From Cellulomonas wangsupingiae (GTDB taxonomy: Bacteria; Actinomycetota; Actinomycetes; Actinomycetales; Cellulomonadaceae): 64,000 nucleotides of DNA. The stretch is taken from NCBI RefSeq assembly GCF_024508275.1, contig NZ_CP101989.1, positions 1,054,001 to 1,118,000 of the forward strand, in the 5' to 3' direction. A program made the translations under genes and the position numbers. Below are positions 55,382-64,000 of this stretch, piece after piece; position 1 is the first letter of the stretch; the number at the start of each line of letters is the position of its first letter. The notes under the pieces were generated by a model. The model searched no databases, was not told the DNA's origin, and saw only the letters and a list, made by a program, of their open reading frames with translations.

Positions 55382-56680
55382 GTGCTGACGACCTCCGCCG
55401 ACCACCCCGCCGTGCCCGCGACCGCCGCCGACGTGCCGCCGCTGCGCACGCTCGCACCCGAGCCGACGGACCCCGCGGCACGTGCGCTGGCGGTCGTGCT
55501 CGACGGGCTGCGCACGGAGCTGGTCGCGATCCGCCGGGACCTGCACGCGCACCCCGAGCTGGCGCGCACGGAGGAGCGGACGACCCGCGTGGTCGCCGAG
55601 CGGCTGCGTGCGGCGGGCCTGACGCCGCACCTGCTGCCGGGCTCGGGTCTGTGGTGCGACATCGGCCCGACCGTCGCGGCGTCGGGCGCGCGCCGTGTCG
55701 CGCTGCGCGCGGACCTCGACGCGCTGCCGGTGCCGGACACGTGCGGCACGCCGTGGGCGTCGGTGCACCGCGGCGTCGCGCACGCGTGCGGTCACGACGT
55801 GCACACCACGGCGGTCCTCGGCGCCGGTCTGGCGCTCGCGCGCCTCGCGGCGGACGGCCGGCTCGACGTCGGCGTGCGGCTGATCTTCCAGCCGGCCGAG
55901 GAGGTGCAGCCCGGCGGGTCGATCGACGTCATCCACGAGGGCGGGCTCGACGGCGTCGGCGAGATCTTCTCGGTGCACTGCGACCCGAAGCTCGACGTGG
56001 GCCTCGTGGGCACGCGCATCGGCCCGATCACGTCGGCCTCGGACGAGGTCACGGTCACGGTCACCGGCCCGGGCGGGCACACGTCGCGGCCGCACCTGAC
56101 GGGCGACGTCGTGTTCGCGCTCGGGCAGGTCATCACGCAGGTGCCCGCGGTCCTCGGCCGGCGGCTCGACCCCCGCTCGGGCGTCAACCTCACCTGGGGC
56201 GCGGTGCGCGCGGGCTCGGTGCCCAACGCGATCCCGGCGACCGGCAGCGTCTCCGGGACGCTGCGGTGCCTGGACGGGCGGGCGTGGGAGCAGGCGTCCG
56301 CGGTGTTCGCCGAGGCGGTCGCCGACGTCGTGCGGCCCCTGCAGGTCGAGGTGGAGGTGAAGCACCAGCGCGGCGTGCCCCCGGTCGAGAACCGGGCGGA
56401 GAGCACGGGCGTGCTCGAGGCCGCGGCGCGCGACGTGCTCGGCCCCGAGGCGGTCCACCTGACCGAGCAGTCGCTCGGTGGTGAGGACTTCGCCTGGTAC
56501 CTGACGAAGGTGCCCGGAGCGATGGCCCGCCTGGGCACGCGCGCTCCCGGCGGACGGACCTACGACATCCACCAGGGCGACCTGCGGGTGGACGAGCGGG
56601 CGGTCGAGGCCGGGGCCCTGGTGCTGGCGCGCGCCGCCCAGCTCGCGGCCCGCCGGACCGTCGGTGCCGGGACCGTCTGA
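55382..56680 (+). CDS. M20-family amidohydrolase
   Basis: A 432-residue metallohydrolase of the AbgB/hippurate hydrolase type. RRDLHAHPEL opens the conserved part near residue 53; metal ligands are in HACGHDVHT, the catalytic glutamates in FQPAEEVQPGG, and the last ligand is His in SVHCDPK. It cleaves an amide from an N-acyl amino acid or similar compound; the substrate is not known. The homologues AmiB1/AmiA1 sit near deoA and sdh in M. tuberculosis. A 45-residue N-terminal extension lacks family similarity. Confidence 0.85.
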   Translation: MLTTSADHPAVPATAADVPPLRTLAPEPTDPAARALAVVLDGLRTELVAIRRDLHAHPELARTEERTTRVVAERLRAAGLTPHLLPGSGLWCDIGPTVAASGARRVALRADLDALPVPDTCGTPWASVHRGVAHACGHDVHTTAVLGAGLALARLAADGRLDVGVRLIFQPAEEVQPGGSIDVIHEGGLDGVGEIFSVHCDPKLDVGLVGTRIGPITSASDEVTVTVTGPGGHTSRPHLTGDVVFALGQVITQVPAVLGRRLDPRSGVNLTWGAVRAGSVPNAIPATGSVSGTLRCLDGRAWEQASAVFAEAVADVVRPLQVEVEVKHQRGVPPVENRAESTGVLEAAARDVLGPEAVHLTEQSLGGEDFAWYLTKVPGAMARLGTRAPGGRTYDIHQGDLRVDERAVEAGALVLARAAQLAARRTVGAGTV

Positions 56681-56793
56681 TTCGCCCGTCTCGCGGGTCG
56701 GACGGCCCATCCGGCCTGCGGGAACAGGTTGCGAATTCATCACGACACCTGCAGAGATACCCGTCGGTAACATGCCGGTCACCCGCGGGTGTC

Positions 56794-56799
56794 TAGGGT
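56794..56799 (+). promoter_or_regulatory. Predicted -10 box upstream of the nucleoside importer
   Basis: TAGGGT would start transcription near 56806, giving a leader of about 100 bases before the binding-protein gene or, equally, a leaderless small frame at 56807. An alternative box, TAACAT, is at 56768-56773. Confidence 0.4.
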
Positions 56800-56806
56800 C
56801 TGTGTG

Positions 56807-56911
56807 ATGAAGCCGACCGGCTCCGGTGCGGTGGCGGCGCGACGGTGCGCCGGCAGGGTCACCGGGGGGCCGTGCGGCGCGACCACGAGAAGCAGGAGAC
56901 AACCCCGGTGA
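56807..56911 (+). CDS. Possible 34-residue leader peptide upstream of the BMP gene
   Basis: The frame begins with ATG seven bases after a TAGGGT box and ends with TGA that overlaps the GTG of the binding-protein gene (GTGA). The predicted peptide starts MKPTGSGAVAARRCAGRV and is basic. Spacing and overlap are exactly what this genome uses for real genes, which argues for a translated, coupling leader. Codon use (AGA, AGG, CAA, CGA) is poor, which argues against. I know no homologue. Confidence 0.3.
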   Translation: MKPTGSGAVAARRCAGRVTGGPCGATTRSRRQPR

Positions 56912-58005
56912 AGAAGATCATCCGAGTGGCCGCGCTGGGTGCGACGGCCGCCCTCGCGCTCGCGGCGTGCGGCAGCGCCCCCGAGGCGACCGAGCCCACG
57001 GCCGGCGGGGACACCGCCTCCGACTTCAAGGCGTGCGTCGTCTCGGACGCCGGCGGCTTCGACGACAAGAGCTTCAACCAGCTCAGCTACGAGGGCACCA
57101 AGGAGGCGACCGAGAAGCTCGGCGCCGGCTTCGCCGAGGTGCAGTCCGACTCCGCCGCGGACTTCTCGACCAACCTCGAGAGCCTCGTCGCCGAGAACTG
57201 CAACGCCATCGTGTCGGTGGGCTTCGCGCTCTCCGCCGCGACCGTCGAGTCGGCCCTCGCCAACCCCGAGATCGACTACATCCTGGTCGACGACACCGCG
57301 GACACGGACTTCGACGGCACCAAGGACGCCGAGAACATCAAGCCGCTGCTGTACGACACGGCGCAGGCCGCGTTCCTCGCCGGCTACCTCGCGGCCGGCT
57401 ACTCCGCCGAGAGCGGCGTCAACAAGGTCGGCACCTTCGGTGGCGAGCCGTACCCGACCGTCACGATCTTCATGGACGGCTTCAAGCAGGGCGTCGAGTA
57501 CTACAACGAGGTCAAGGGCGCCGCGGTCCAGGTCGTCGGCTACCAGGGCGGCGACCAGGGCTCGTTCACGGGCGGCTTCGCCGCGAACGACGCGGCCAAG
57601 CAGGTCGCGGCCGGCATCATCGACCAGGGCGTCGACGTGATCCTCCCGGTCGGCGGCCCGATCTACCAGTCCGCCATGGACGCCATCGCCGACTCCGGGC
57701 GCGAGATCGCCCTCATCGGCACCGACGCGGACCTCTTCGAGTCGGACCCGTCCACGCAGGACATCGTCCTGACGTCGATCCTCAAGAACATGAAGCTCTC
57801 GACGGACCTGGCCGTGACGGCGGCGGGCGAGGGCGAGTTCGACCCCGAGGCGTACGTCGGCACGCTCGAGAACGACGGCGTCGGCATCGCCCCGCTGCAC
57901 AAGTTCGAGTCGAAGGTCTCCCCGGAGCTCGTCACCGAGGTCGAGGAGCTCAAGCAGCAGATCATCGACGGCGAGATCACGGTCACCTCGTACCTCTCCG
58001 AGTGA
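56908..58005 (+). CDS. BMP-family nucleoside-binding lipoprotein
   Basis: A 365-residue BmpA/PnrA-type binding protein. The lipoprotein signal peptide is cleaved before Cys21 (LALAACG). The family signature DAGGFDDKSFNQLSYEG lies near residues 47-63, with GYQGGDQGSF and FMDGFKQGVEYYN further on. It captures purine or pyrimidine nucleosides for the ABC genes that follow, and cdd and deoA downstream process them. The GTG follows AGGAGA (56894-56899). A strong terminator after it should lower expression of the downstream transporter relative to the binder. Confidence 0.92.
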   Translation: MKKIIRVAALGATAALALAACGSAPEATEPTAGGDTASDFKACVVSDAGGFDDKSFNQLSYEGTKEATEKLGAGFAEVQSDSAADFSTNLESLVAENCNAIVSVGFALSAATVESALANPEIDYILVDDTADTDFDGTKDAENIKPLLYDTAQAAFLAGYLAAGYSAESGVNKVGTFGGEPYPTVTIFMDGFKQGVEYYNEVKGAAVQVVGYQGGDQGSFTGGFAANDAAKQVAAGIIDQGVDVILPVGGPIYQSAMDAIADSGREIALIGTDADLFESDPSTQDIVLTSILKNMKLSTDLAVTAAGEGEFDPEAYVGTLENDGVGIAPLHKFESKVSPELVTEVEELKQQIIDGEITVTSYLSE

Positions 58006-58027
58006 TCGCGACGCACGGCGCATGACA

Positions 58028-58069
58028 CGACGCCCCGGGCGGACCGGCAACGGATCGCCCGGGGCGTCG
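58028..58069 (+). terminator. Terminator/attenuator after the BMP gene
   Basis: A perfect 14-bp inverted repeat (CGACGCCCCGGGCG and its complement) encloses a 14-base loop in which CCG-GCAA-CGG forms a small GNRA-capped helix. It starts 22 bases after the stop. Confidence 0.75.
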
Positions 58070-58146
58070 CTCGTGCGACGATCGAACGAGCGCCCGCACC
58101 GCCGTCCCCACTGCCCTCCCGACAGGCCGACCCGAGGATCCCGTCC

Positions 58147-59661
58147 ATGAAGCTCGAGCTGCGCGGCATCACCAAACGCTTCGGCGCCCTGGTGGCGAAC
58201 GACCACATCGACCTCACGGTCGAACCGGGCGAGATCCACTGCCTCCTGGGGGAGAACGGCGCCGGCAAGTCCACCCTCATGAACGTCCTGTACGGCCTCT
58301 ACCAGGCGGACGAGGGTCAGATCCTCCTCGACGACCGGGAGCAGGACTTCTCCGGCCCCGGCGACGCCATGGCAGCGGGCATCGGCATGGTCCACCAGCA
58401 CTTCATGCTGGTCCCCGTCTTCACGGTCGCCGAGAACGTCATGCTGGGCCACGAGCAGACGCGCGGCGGCCGCCTCGACCTCGACGCCGCACGGAGCCAG
58501 GTGCGCGAGATCGCGGACCGCTTCGGCTTCCACGTCGACCCCGACGCCCTGGTCGAGGACCTGGCCGTCGGCGTGCAGCAGCGGGTCGAGATCATCAAGG
58601 CGCTCTCGCGCGACGCGAAGGTGCTCGTCTTCGACGAGCCCACCGCCGTGCTCACGCCGCAGGAGACCGACGAGCTGATGGGCATCATGCGCCAGCTGCG
58701 GGACAGCGGCGCCGCCATCGTGTTCATCACCCACAAGCTGCGCGAGGTGCGCGAGGTCGCCGACCGGATCACCGTCGTGCGCCGGGGCGCGGTCGTCGGG
58801 GAGGCCGAGCGCACCGCCACCGACGCCGAGCTCGCCTCGCTCATGGTCGGGCGCCCGGTCGAGCTGGTCGTGCACAAGGCGCCGCCGATCCGCACCGACG
58901 GAGGGCTGCGCGTCCAGGGCCTGCAGGTGACGGACGCGCGCGGGACCGTCCTGGTCGACGACGTGTCGTTCGACGTGCCCGGGGGCGAGATCCTCGTGGT
59001 CGCGGGTGTCCAGGGCAACGGGCAGACCGAGCTCGCCGAGGCGCTCGCCGGGCTGCAGGACAGGGTCACCGGCAGCATCGAGCTCGACGGCACCCAGCTC
59101 GTCGGCCGCACGGTCCGCCAGGTGCTCGACGCCGGTGTCGGGTACGTCCCGGAGGACCGCAACCAGGACGGCCTGGTGGGCACGTTCACCGTCGCCGAGA
59201 ACCTGGTGCTGGACCGGACCGACGGGCCGCCGTTCGTGCGCGGCGGTGCCCTGCAGCTGCGGACCCGCGACGCGTTCGCGCGCGAGAAGGTCGACGAGTT
59301 CGACATCCGGACCCAGGGCATCGACTCGCAGGTGGGCAGGCTCTCCGGCGGCAACCAGCAGAAGGTGGTCGTGGCGCGCGAGCTCTCGCGCGACCTGCGC
59401 CTGCTGGTCGCCGCGCAGCCGACCCGCGGCGTGGACGTCGGCTCGATCGAGTTCATCCACAAGCGCATCGTCGAGACGCGCGACACGGGCGTGCCGGTGG
59501 TCGTCGTCGCCACGGAGCTCGACGAGGCCGTCGCGCTCGGCGACCGGATCCTCGTCATGTACCGCGGACGCGTCGTCGGCATCGTCCCGTCCGACACCCC
59601 CCGCGACGTCCTCGGCCTGATGATGGCCGGCGTCGCCCCCACCGAGGGAGAGGCCGCGTGA
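58147..59661 (+). CDS. Nucleoside ABC importer ATPase (double module)
   Basis: A 504-residue protein with two ATPase modules, as in sugar/nucleoside importers of the RbsA/NupA type. The first has Walker [10 protein letters not shown] near residue 37, a variant signature LAVGVQQR and Walker [12 protein letters not shown]. The second has a degenerate Walker [10 protein letters not shown], near residue 292 and signature LSGGNQQK, with AAQPTRGVD replacing the usual acidic Walker B context. Such asymmetry is normal for the class. It powers the two permeases that follow; GTGA overlap. Confidence 0.92.
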   Translation: MKLELRGITKRFGALVANDHIDLTVEPGEIHCLLGENGAGKSTLMNVLYGLYQADEGQILLDDREQDFSGPGDAMAAGIGMVHQHFMLVPVFTVAENVMLGHEQTRGGRLDLDAARSQVREIADRFGFHVDPDALVEDLAVGVQQRVEIIKALSRDAKVLVFDEPTAVLTPQETDELMGIMRQLRDSGAAIVFITHKLREVREVADRITVVRRGAVVGEAERTATDAELASLMVGRPVELVVHKAPPIRTDGGLRVQGLQVTDARGTVLVDDVSFDVPGGEILVVAGVQGNGQTELAEALAGLQDRVTGSIELDGTQLVGRTVRQVLDAGVGYVPEDRNQDGLVGTFTVAENLVLDRTDGPPFVRGGALQLRTRDAFAREKVDEFDIRTQGIDSQVGRLSGGNQQKVVVARELSRDLRLLVAAQPTRGVDVGSIEFIHKRIVETRDTGVPVVVVATELDEAVALGDRILVMYRGRVVGIVPSDTPRDVLGLMMAGVAPTEGEAA

Positions 59662-60983
59662 GCGAGCCGCAGCACCCCGTCGACGCCGGCCCGGCCGACG
59701 TCGTCCCGGACGTCGTCGCCGTCGACGCGGGAGGCGACGACCCGGGGCCCCCGGCGGTCGCCCGCGACACGCGGTGGGCTGAGGCCCTGTCGCGCATCGT
59801 GTCCGGTGGCTGGGCCGTCTCGCTCGGCGCGGTCGTCCTGGCGATCCTCGCCGGGTCGGTGATGATCGCGTTCACCGACGAGAACGTGCAGGCCTCGGCG
59901 CAGTACTTCTTCGCGCGGCCGGGCGACACGTTCGCCGCGATCGGGCAGGCCGTCGGCGGCGCCTACGCGGCGCTGTTCCGCGGTGCGGTCTACAACTACA
60001 CGGCCGACTCGTTCGCGCAGGGCATCCGCCCGCTGACGCAGTCGATGACGTACGCGACGCCGCTCATCGCCGCCGGGCTGGGCCTGGCGATCGGCTTCCG
60101 CTCCGGCCTGTTCAACATCGGCGGCCAGGGGCAGATGCTCATGGCCGCGGTCGGCGCGGGCTGGGTCGGCTTCGCGTGGGACCTGCCCGTGGGGCTGCAC
60201 GTGATCGTGGCGGTCGCCGTCGGCGTCGCCGCGGGAGCGCTGTGGGCCGGGCTCGCCGGCCTGCTCAAGGCGACGACCGGTGCGCACGAGGTGATCGTCA
60301 CGATCATGCTCAACTACATCGCGTTCTACCTGCTGTCCTACCTGCTGGCGACACCGGGTCTGCTGCAGGCGCCGGGATCGGCCAACCCCAAGACGCCGCC
60401 CATGGCGGACACGGCGCTCCTGCCGCGGCTGCTCGGCCCGGAGTTCCGCCTGCACCTCGGGTTCCTGCTCGCGCTGTGCGCGGTCGTCCTGGTGTGGTGG
60501 ATCCTCGACCGCTCGCGGCTCGGGTTCTCGCTGCGCGCCGTGGGGGAGAACCCCCACGCCGCGCGCGTCGCCGGCATCGACGTGCCGCGCTCGACCGTCC
60601 TGGCGATGCTCGTGTCGGGCGCGCTGATCGGGCTGGCGGGCAGCACGCAGGTGCTGGGTCTCATCACCACCGGCTTCAGCTACGACATCGACGCCGGCAT
60701 CGGCTTCGACGCCATCACGGTCGCGCTGCTGGGCTCGTCGAGCCCCGTCGGCGTGCTGCTCGCCGGGCTGCTGTTCGGTGCGTTCAAGGCCGGCGGGTCG
60801 GTGATGCAGGCGTCGCAGGGCATCCCCATCGAGATCGTGCTGGTCGTGCAGTCCCTGATCGTCCTGTTCATCGCGGCGCCGCCGCTGGTGCGGGCGGTGT
60901 TCCGGCTCCCGCAGCCGGGCCGCCGCCGACCGGCCGCCAGCCGCCGTCCCGGCGCCGAGCGCCGCGAGGAGGTCCAGCGATGA
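59658..60983 (+). CDS. Nucleoside ABC importer permease 1
   Basis: A 441-residue permease of the BPD_transp_2 group with about ten membrane helices. Typical parts are [16 protein letters not shown] (residues about 144-159) and [20 protein letters not shown]. The N-terminal 50 residues are acidic and unassigned. Overlaps on both sides (GTGA, ATGA) put it firmly between the ATPase and the second permease. Confidence 0.92.
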   Translation: MSEPQHPVDAGPADVVPDVVAVDAGGDDPGPPAVARDTRWAEALSRIVSGGWAVSLGAVVLAILAGSVMIAFTDENVQASAQYFFARPGDTFAAIGQAVGGAYAALFRGAVYNYTADSFAQGIRPLTQSMTYATPLIAAGLGLAIGFRSGLFNIGGQGQMLMAAVGAGWVGFAWDLPVGLHVIVAVAVGVAAGALWAGLAGLLKATTGAHEVIVTIMLNYIAFYLLSYLLATPGLLQAPGSANPKTPPMADTALLPRLLGPEFRLHLGFLLALCAVVLVWWILDRSRLGFSLRAVGENPHAARVAGIDVPRSTVLAMLVSGALIGLAGSTQVLGLITTGFSYDIDAGIGFDAITVALLGSSSPVGVLLAGLLFGAFKAGGSVMQASQGIPIEIVLVVQSLIVLFIAAPPLVRAVFRLPQPGRRRPAASRRPGAERREEVQR

Positions 60984-62275
60984 GCGCGACGACGGCGGAC
61001 CGCGTGCCCGTCCCCGACGAGGTCGTCGAGCACCGTCACGTCACCGTGGTCTCGCGCAAGGTGCCGGTCGTGCTCACCGTCGTCACCGCGCTGTTCGCGG
61101 TGCTGCTCGCGCTCGCCCCGCGTGAGGGCGACGCCACCTTCCGGCTCGCCACGGGCAACGACCTGGTCGCGCTGCCGAACGTGGTGGTACCGGGCACGGC
61201 CGCCGCCTGGGTGGCCGTCGCGGTGATGGCCCTGCTCACGGCGTTCGCGTACGTCCGCGTGGCGGCCCGTCGCAAGGTCCCCGGCTGGGTGTCCATGGTG
61301 TTCGCCGCGGTGTTCCTCGTGGGCTTCCTCGCGTGGGCGGCCGCCGGCAGCCCGAGCGACGTCCCGGCCGTCCGGGTCATCGGCGGTGCCGTGCTGCTCG
61401 CCGTCCCGATCGCGTTCGGCGCGCTGGGCGGCGTCATCGGTGAGCGCGCCGGCGTCGTCAACATCGCCATCGAGGGCCAGCTCCTCGCCGGCGCGTTCTG
61501 CGCCGCCGTCGCCTCGTCCGTCACGGACAGCCCGTGGGTCGGCCTGCTCGCCGCCGTGCTCGCGGGCGTGCTGGTCGCCGCGGTCCTCGGCGTCTTCACC
61601 ATCACCTACAAGGTGAACCAGGTGATCGTCGGCGTCGTGCTCAACGTGCTGGTCATCGGCCTGACGAGCTTCCTGTACTCGCAGGTGCTGGTGCCGAACC
61701 CCGAGCTGAACAGCACGACGCGGTTCTCGAACGTGGCGATCCCCGGGCTGTCGCAGATCCCGGTCATCGGCCCGTCGCTGTTCAACCAGTCGGTCATCGT
61801 CTACCTCATGTACCTGGCGGTGCCGGGCGTGTGGTTCGCGATGTACCGCACGCGCTGGGGCCTGCGGCTGCGCGCCGTGGGTGAGCACCCCAAGGCCGCG
61901 GACACCGTCGGCATCAAGGTCGAGCGCACGCGGTACCGGGCGGTCCTGGTGGCCGGCGCCATCGCCGGCGTCGGCGGCGCGTTCTACACCGTCGTGTCGG
62001 TGTCGGCGTTCGGCAAGGAGATGACCGCCGGTGCGGGCTTCATCGCGCTCGCCGCCGTCATCTTCGGCAAGTGGGACCCGGTCAAGGCGGCCCTCGCGGC
62101 CCTGCTCTTCGGGTTCGCGTCGAACCTCGAGGGCGCCCTGAGCATCGTCGGTGCCCCCGTGCCCAGCCAGTTCATGCTCATGCTGCCGTACGTCGTGACG
62201 CTGCTGGCGGTCGCCGGCCTGGTGGGTCGCTCGCGCGGCCCCGCGGCGTCCGGCGAGCCGTACGTCAAGGAATGA
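60980..62275 (+). CDS. Nucleoside ABC importer permease 2
   Basis: A 431-residue partner permease with about ten helices. IGERAGVVNIAIEGQLLAG and LRLRAVGEHPKAADTVGIKV are the matching family segments. With permease 1 it forms the heterodimeric channel. The first 130 residues add three helices not found in the shortest family members. The cdd gene begins 14 bases after its stop. Confidence 0.92.
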   Translation: MSATTADRVPVPDEVVEHRHVTVVSRKVPVVLTVVTALFAVLLALAPREGDATFRLATGNDLVALPNVVVPGTAAAWVAVAVMALLTAFAYVRVAARRKVPGWVSMVFAAVFLVGFLAWAAAGSPSDVPAVRVIGGAVLLAVPIAFGALGGVIGERAGVVNIAIEGQLLAGAFCAAVASSVTDSPWVGLLAAVLAGVLVAAVLGVFTITYKVNQVIVGVVLNVLVIGLTSFLYSQVLVPNPELNSTTRFSNVAIPGLSQIPVIGPSLFNQSVIVYLMYLAVPGVWFAMYRTRWGLRLRAVGEHPKAADTVGIKVERTRYRAVLVAGAIAGVGGAFYTVVSVSAFGKEMTAGAGFIALAAVIFGKWDPVKAALAALLFGFASNLEGALSIVGAPVPSQFMLMLPYVVTLLAVAGLVGRSRGPAASGEPYVKE

Positions 62276-62289
62276 CCGGAGAGGGAGAC

Positions 62290-62724
62290 ATGCCCAGCAC
62301 CACGCGGACCGTCGACTGGGACGGCCTGCGGGCCGCCGCACGCGACGTCATGACCCGGGCCTACGCCCCGTACTCGAAGTTCCCGGTGGGCGTCGCCGCC
62401 CTGGTGGACGACGGCCGCGTGGTCGTCGGCTGCAACGTCGAGAATGCGTCGTACGGCGTCGGCCTGTGCGCGGAGTGCGCGCTGGTCTCGATGCTGCACG
62501 TCACCGGTGGCGGGCGCCTGGTCGCGTTCACGTGCGTCGACGGGCACGGCGACGTGCTCATGCCGTGCGGGCGCTGCCGTCAGCTGCTGTTCGAGCACGG
62601 GGGGCCCGACCTCCTCGTGGAGACGGTGCGAGGGATCGTGCCGATGAGCGAGGTGCTGCCGGACGCCTTCGGGCCGGTGGACCTCGTCGACCGGGCCGCG
62701 AGCCCGCAGGAGGAGAACCGATGA
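62290..62724 (+). CDS. cdd: Cytidine deaminase
   Basis: A 144-residue tetrameric-type zinc enzyme converting cytidine and deoxycytidine to uridine forms. The zinc site is CAECAL (first Cys and catalytic Glu) and PCGRC. The ATG at 62290 has the ribosome site GGAGAGGGAG just before it; an in-frame ATG at 62272 that overlaps the permease stop is a second candidate and would add six residues. It acts on nucleosides brought in by the importer upstream. Confidence 0.94.
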   Translation: MPSTTRTVDWDGLRAAARDVMTRAYAPYSKFPVGVAALVDDGRVVVGCNVENASYGVGLCAECALVSMLHVTGGGRLVAFTCVDGHGDVLMPCGRCRQLLFEHGGPDLLVETVRGIVPMSEVLPDAFGPVDLVDRAASPQEENR

Positions 62725-64000
62725 GCGAGCAGTACGACGCGGTCGACGTGATCGTCGCCAAGCGCGACGGCCGACGGCTGACCGACGGCCAGATCGACTG
62801 GGTCGTCGACGCGTACACCCGCGGCGTCGTCGCGCACGAGCAGATGTCGGCGCTCGCGATGGCGATCCTGCTCAACGGCATGGACCGGGCGGAGATCGCG
62901 CGCTGGACCGCCGCGATGATCGCGAGCGGAGAGCGCCTGGACTTCTCGGGCCTGTCGCGGCCGACCGCGGACAAGCACTCGACGGGCGGCGTCGGCGACA
63001 AGATCACGCTGCCGCTCGCACCGCTGGTCGCCGTCTTCGGCGTGGCCGTCCCGCAGCTGTCCGGCCGGGGCCTCGGGCACACGGGCGGCACGCTCGACAA
63101 GCTCGAGTCGATCCCCGGCTGGCGCGCCGCGCTGAGCAACGACGAGATGATGCGCCAGCTCGAGGACGTCGGCGCGGTCATCTGCGCGGCCGGGTCGGGT
63201 CTGGCCCCCGCGGACCGCAAGCTGTACGCGCTGCGCGACGTCACAGGCACCGTCGAGGCGATCCCGCTCATCGCCAGCTCGATCATGAGCAAGAAGATCG
63301 CCGAGGGCACCGGCTCCCTCGTCCTCGACGTCAAGGTCGGGTCCGGGGCGTTCATGAAGGACGCGGAGCGTGCCGGTGAGCTGGCGCGCACGATGGTCGA
63401 GCTCGGGACCGACGCGGGTGTGCGCACCGTCGCGCTGCTCACCGACATGTCGACGCCGCTGGGGCTGACGGCCGGCAACGCGCTCGAGGTCCGCGAGTCG
63501 GTCGAGGTCCTGGCCGGCGGCGGGCCGGCGGACGTCGTCGAGCTCACGGTCGCGCTCGCGCGCGAGATGCTCGACGCCGCGGGCCGCACCGACGCCGACC
63601 CGGCGGCCGCGCTGGCCGACGGGCGCGCCATGGACGTGTGGCGCCGCATGATCGCCGCGCAGGGCGGCGACCCGGACGCCGAGCTGCCGGTCGCCCGCGA
63701 GACCGAGCAGGTGCTCGCCCCGTCCGACGGGGTGGTGACGACGCTCGACGCGTACGCCGTCGGCATCGCCGCCTGGCGGCTCGGCGCCGGTCGCGCCCGC
63801 AAGGAGGACCCGGTCCAGGCCGGGGCCGGTGTCGAGATCCACGCGCGCGAGGGCGACACGGTGCGTGCGGGGCAGCCCCTGCTCACGCTGCACACGGACA
63901 CCCCCGAGCGCTTCGCCCGCGCCCGTGAGGCGCTGACGGGCGGCGTCGTGGTGGACCCGGCGGCCGCACCCGGGCAGCGTCGCGCGCTCGTGCTGGACCG
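62721..64000 (+). CDS. deoA: Thymidine phosphorylase (3' end cut by window)
   Basis: At least 426 residues of a pyrimidine nucleoside phosphorylase that splits thymidine or deoxyuridine to base and deoxyribose 1-phosphate. The phosphate-binding KHSTGGVGDK and the signature SGRGLGHTGGTLDKLE are intact, as is SSIMSKKIAEGTGSLVLDVK. The family is about 430-440 residues, so only the last few are missing. ATG overlaps the cdd stop (ATGA) after an AGGAGGA ribosome site: cdd and deoA are co-translated for pyrimidine salvage. Confidence 0.94.
   Translation, partial: MSEQYDAVDVIVAKRDGRRLTDGQIDWVVDAYTRGVVAHEQMSALAMAILLNGMDRAEIARWTAAMIASGERLDFSGLSRPTADKHSTGGVGDKITLPLAPLVAVFGVAVPQLSGRGLGHTGGTLDKLESIPGWRAALSNDEMMRQLEDVGAVICAAGSGLAPADRKLYALRDVTGTVEAIPLIASSIMSKKIAEGTGSLVLDVKVGSGAFMKDAERAGELARTMVELGTDAGVRTVALLTDMSTPLGLTAGNALEVRESVEVLAGGGPADVVELTVALAREMLDAAGRTDADPAAALADGRAMDVWRRMIAAQGGDPDAELPVARETEQVLAPSDGVVTTLDAYAVGIAAWRLGAGRARKEDPVQAGAGVEIHAREGDTVRAGQPLLTLHTDTPERFARAREALTGGVVVDPAAAPGQRRALVLD

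Overview
The window is chromosomal DNA from a very GC-rich actinobacterium. Gene content and gene style suggest Micrococcales, with Cellulomonas or a close relative as the best guess. The evidence is strong G/C at third codon positions, many GTG starts, stop/start overlaps of the GTGA, ATGA and TGATG type, a mycothiol-type MshB deacetylase, succinylase-branch lysine genes (dapC, dapD, dapE), and a sigE-rseA-htrA-tatB cluster. No tRNA, rRNA, insertion sequence, integrase, prophage or CRISPR array was seen. This is conserved core chromosome, densely packed and almost free of foreign-looking DNA.

Layout. 1-3425: the end of an lpqY-like lipoprotein gene plus sugA, sugB and sugC, a trehalose-type ABC importer. 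3473-6771 (minus): carbonic anhydrase, PfkB sugar kinase, xseB and xseA. 7061-13218: ispH, rmuC (minus), an ABC-2 type exporter pair and ychF. 13486-14139: a pterin dehydratase/VOC fusion. 14456-21674: an oligopeptide-type ABC transporter (binding protein, two permeases, double ATPase), with a minus-strand PH-domain membrane gene sitting inside it. 21926-25925: an orphan LpqW-like lipoprotein and typA. 25942-30923: mshB, a small membrane protein, a flavin-reductase-like protein and a large VanW protein. 30930-34389: an SH3-like small protein (minus), ferredoxin, dapC and citrate synthase. 34420-40963: a lysozyme-like membrane protein and dapD (minus), then dapE, a LOG-family protein, folP2, a PIG-V-like membrane protein and a 55-residue DUF3117 protein. 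40974-46901: leucyl aminopeptidase, O-methyltransferase (minus), sigE, anti-sigma factor, htrA and tatB. 46967-49660: trpS, a 2H phosphoesterase and a BrkB-family protein. 49606-53960 (minus): sdhC, sdhD, sdhA, sdhB and an aminoglycoside-phosphotransferase-like gene. 54226-64000: mannose-1-phosphate guanylyltransferase, an M20 amidohydrolase, a BMP-type nucleoside ABC importer, cytidine deaminase and thymidine phosphorylase (cut by the window end).

From memory of Mycobacterium tuberculosis gene order, about 5-47 kb follows the Rv1107c-Rv1224 region (xseB, xseA, ispH, ychF, typA/lpqW, mshB, fdxC, dapC, dapD, dapE, LOG, folP2, DUF3117, methyltransferase, sigE, rseA, htrA, tatB). About 47-64 kb resembles the Rv3305c-Rv3336c region (trpS, BrkB, sdhCDAB, amidohydrolase, cdd, deoA). 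The join would lie near 46.9 kb.

Several blocks act together. The bmp-ABC-cdd-deoA run is a nucleoside uptake and salvage unit. dapC, dapD and dapE feed lysine and peptidoglycan. citrate synthase and sdhCDAB serve the TCA cycle, and both have CRP/GlxR-like palindromes upstream. sigE-rseA-htrA-tatB is an envelope-stress unit. The most notable non-coding signals are the CRP-like sites, a 24-bp palindrome over the promoter of the oligopeptide transporter, repeated TGACCA(C/G)TGGTCA palindromes after ychF, a perfect 25-bp inverted repeat and a G-quadruplex motif before ispH, an apparent ATC start codon in the O-methyltransferase, and a recurrent leaderless-promoter pattern.
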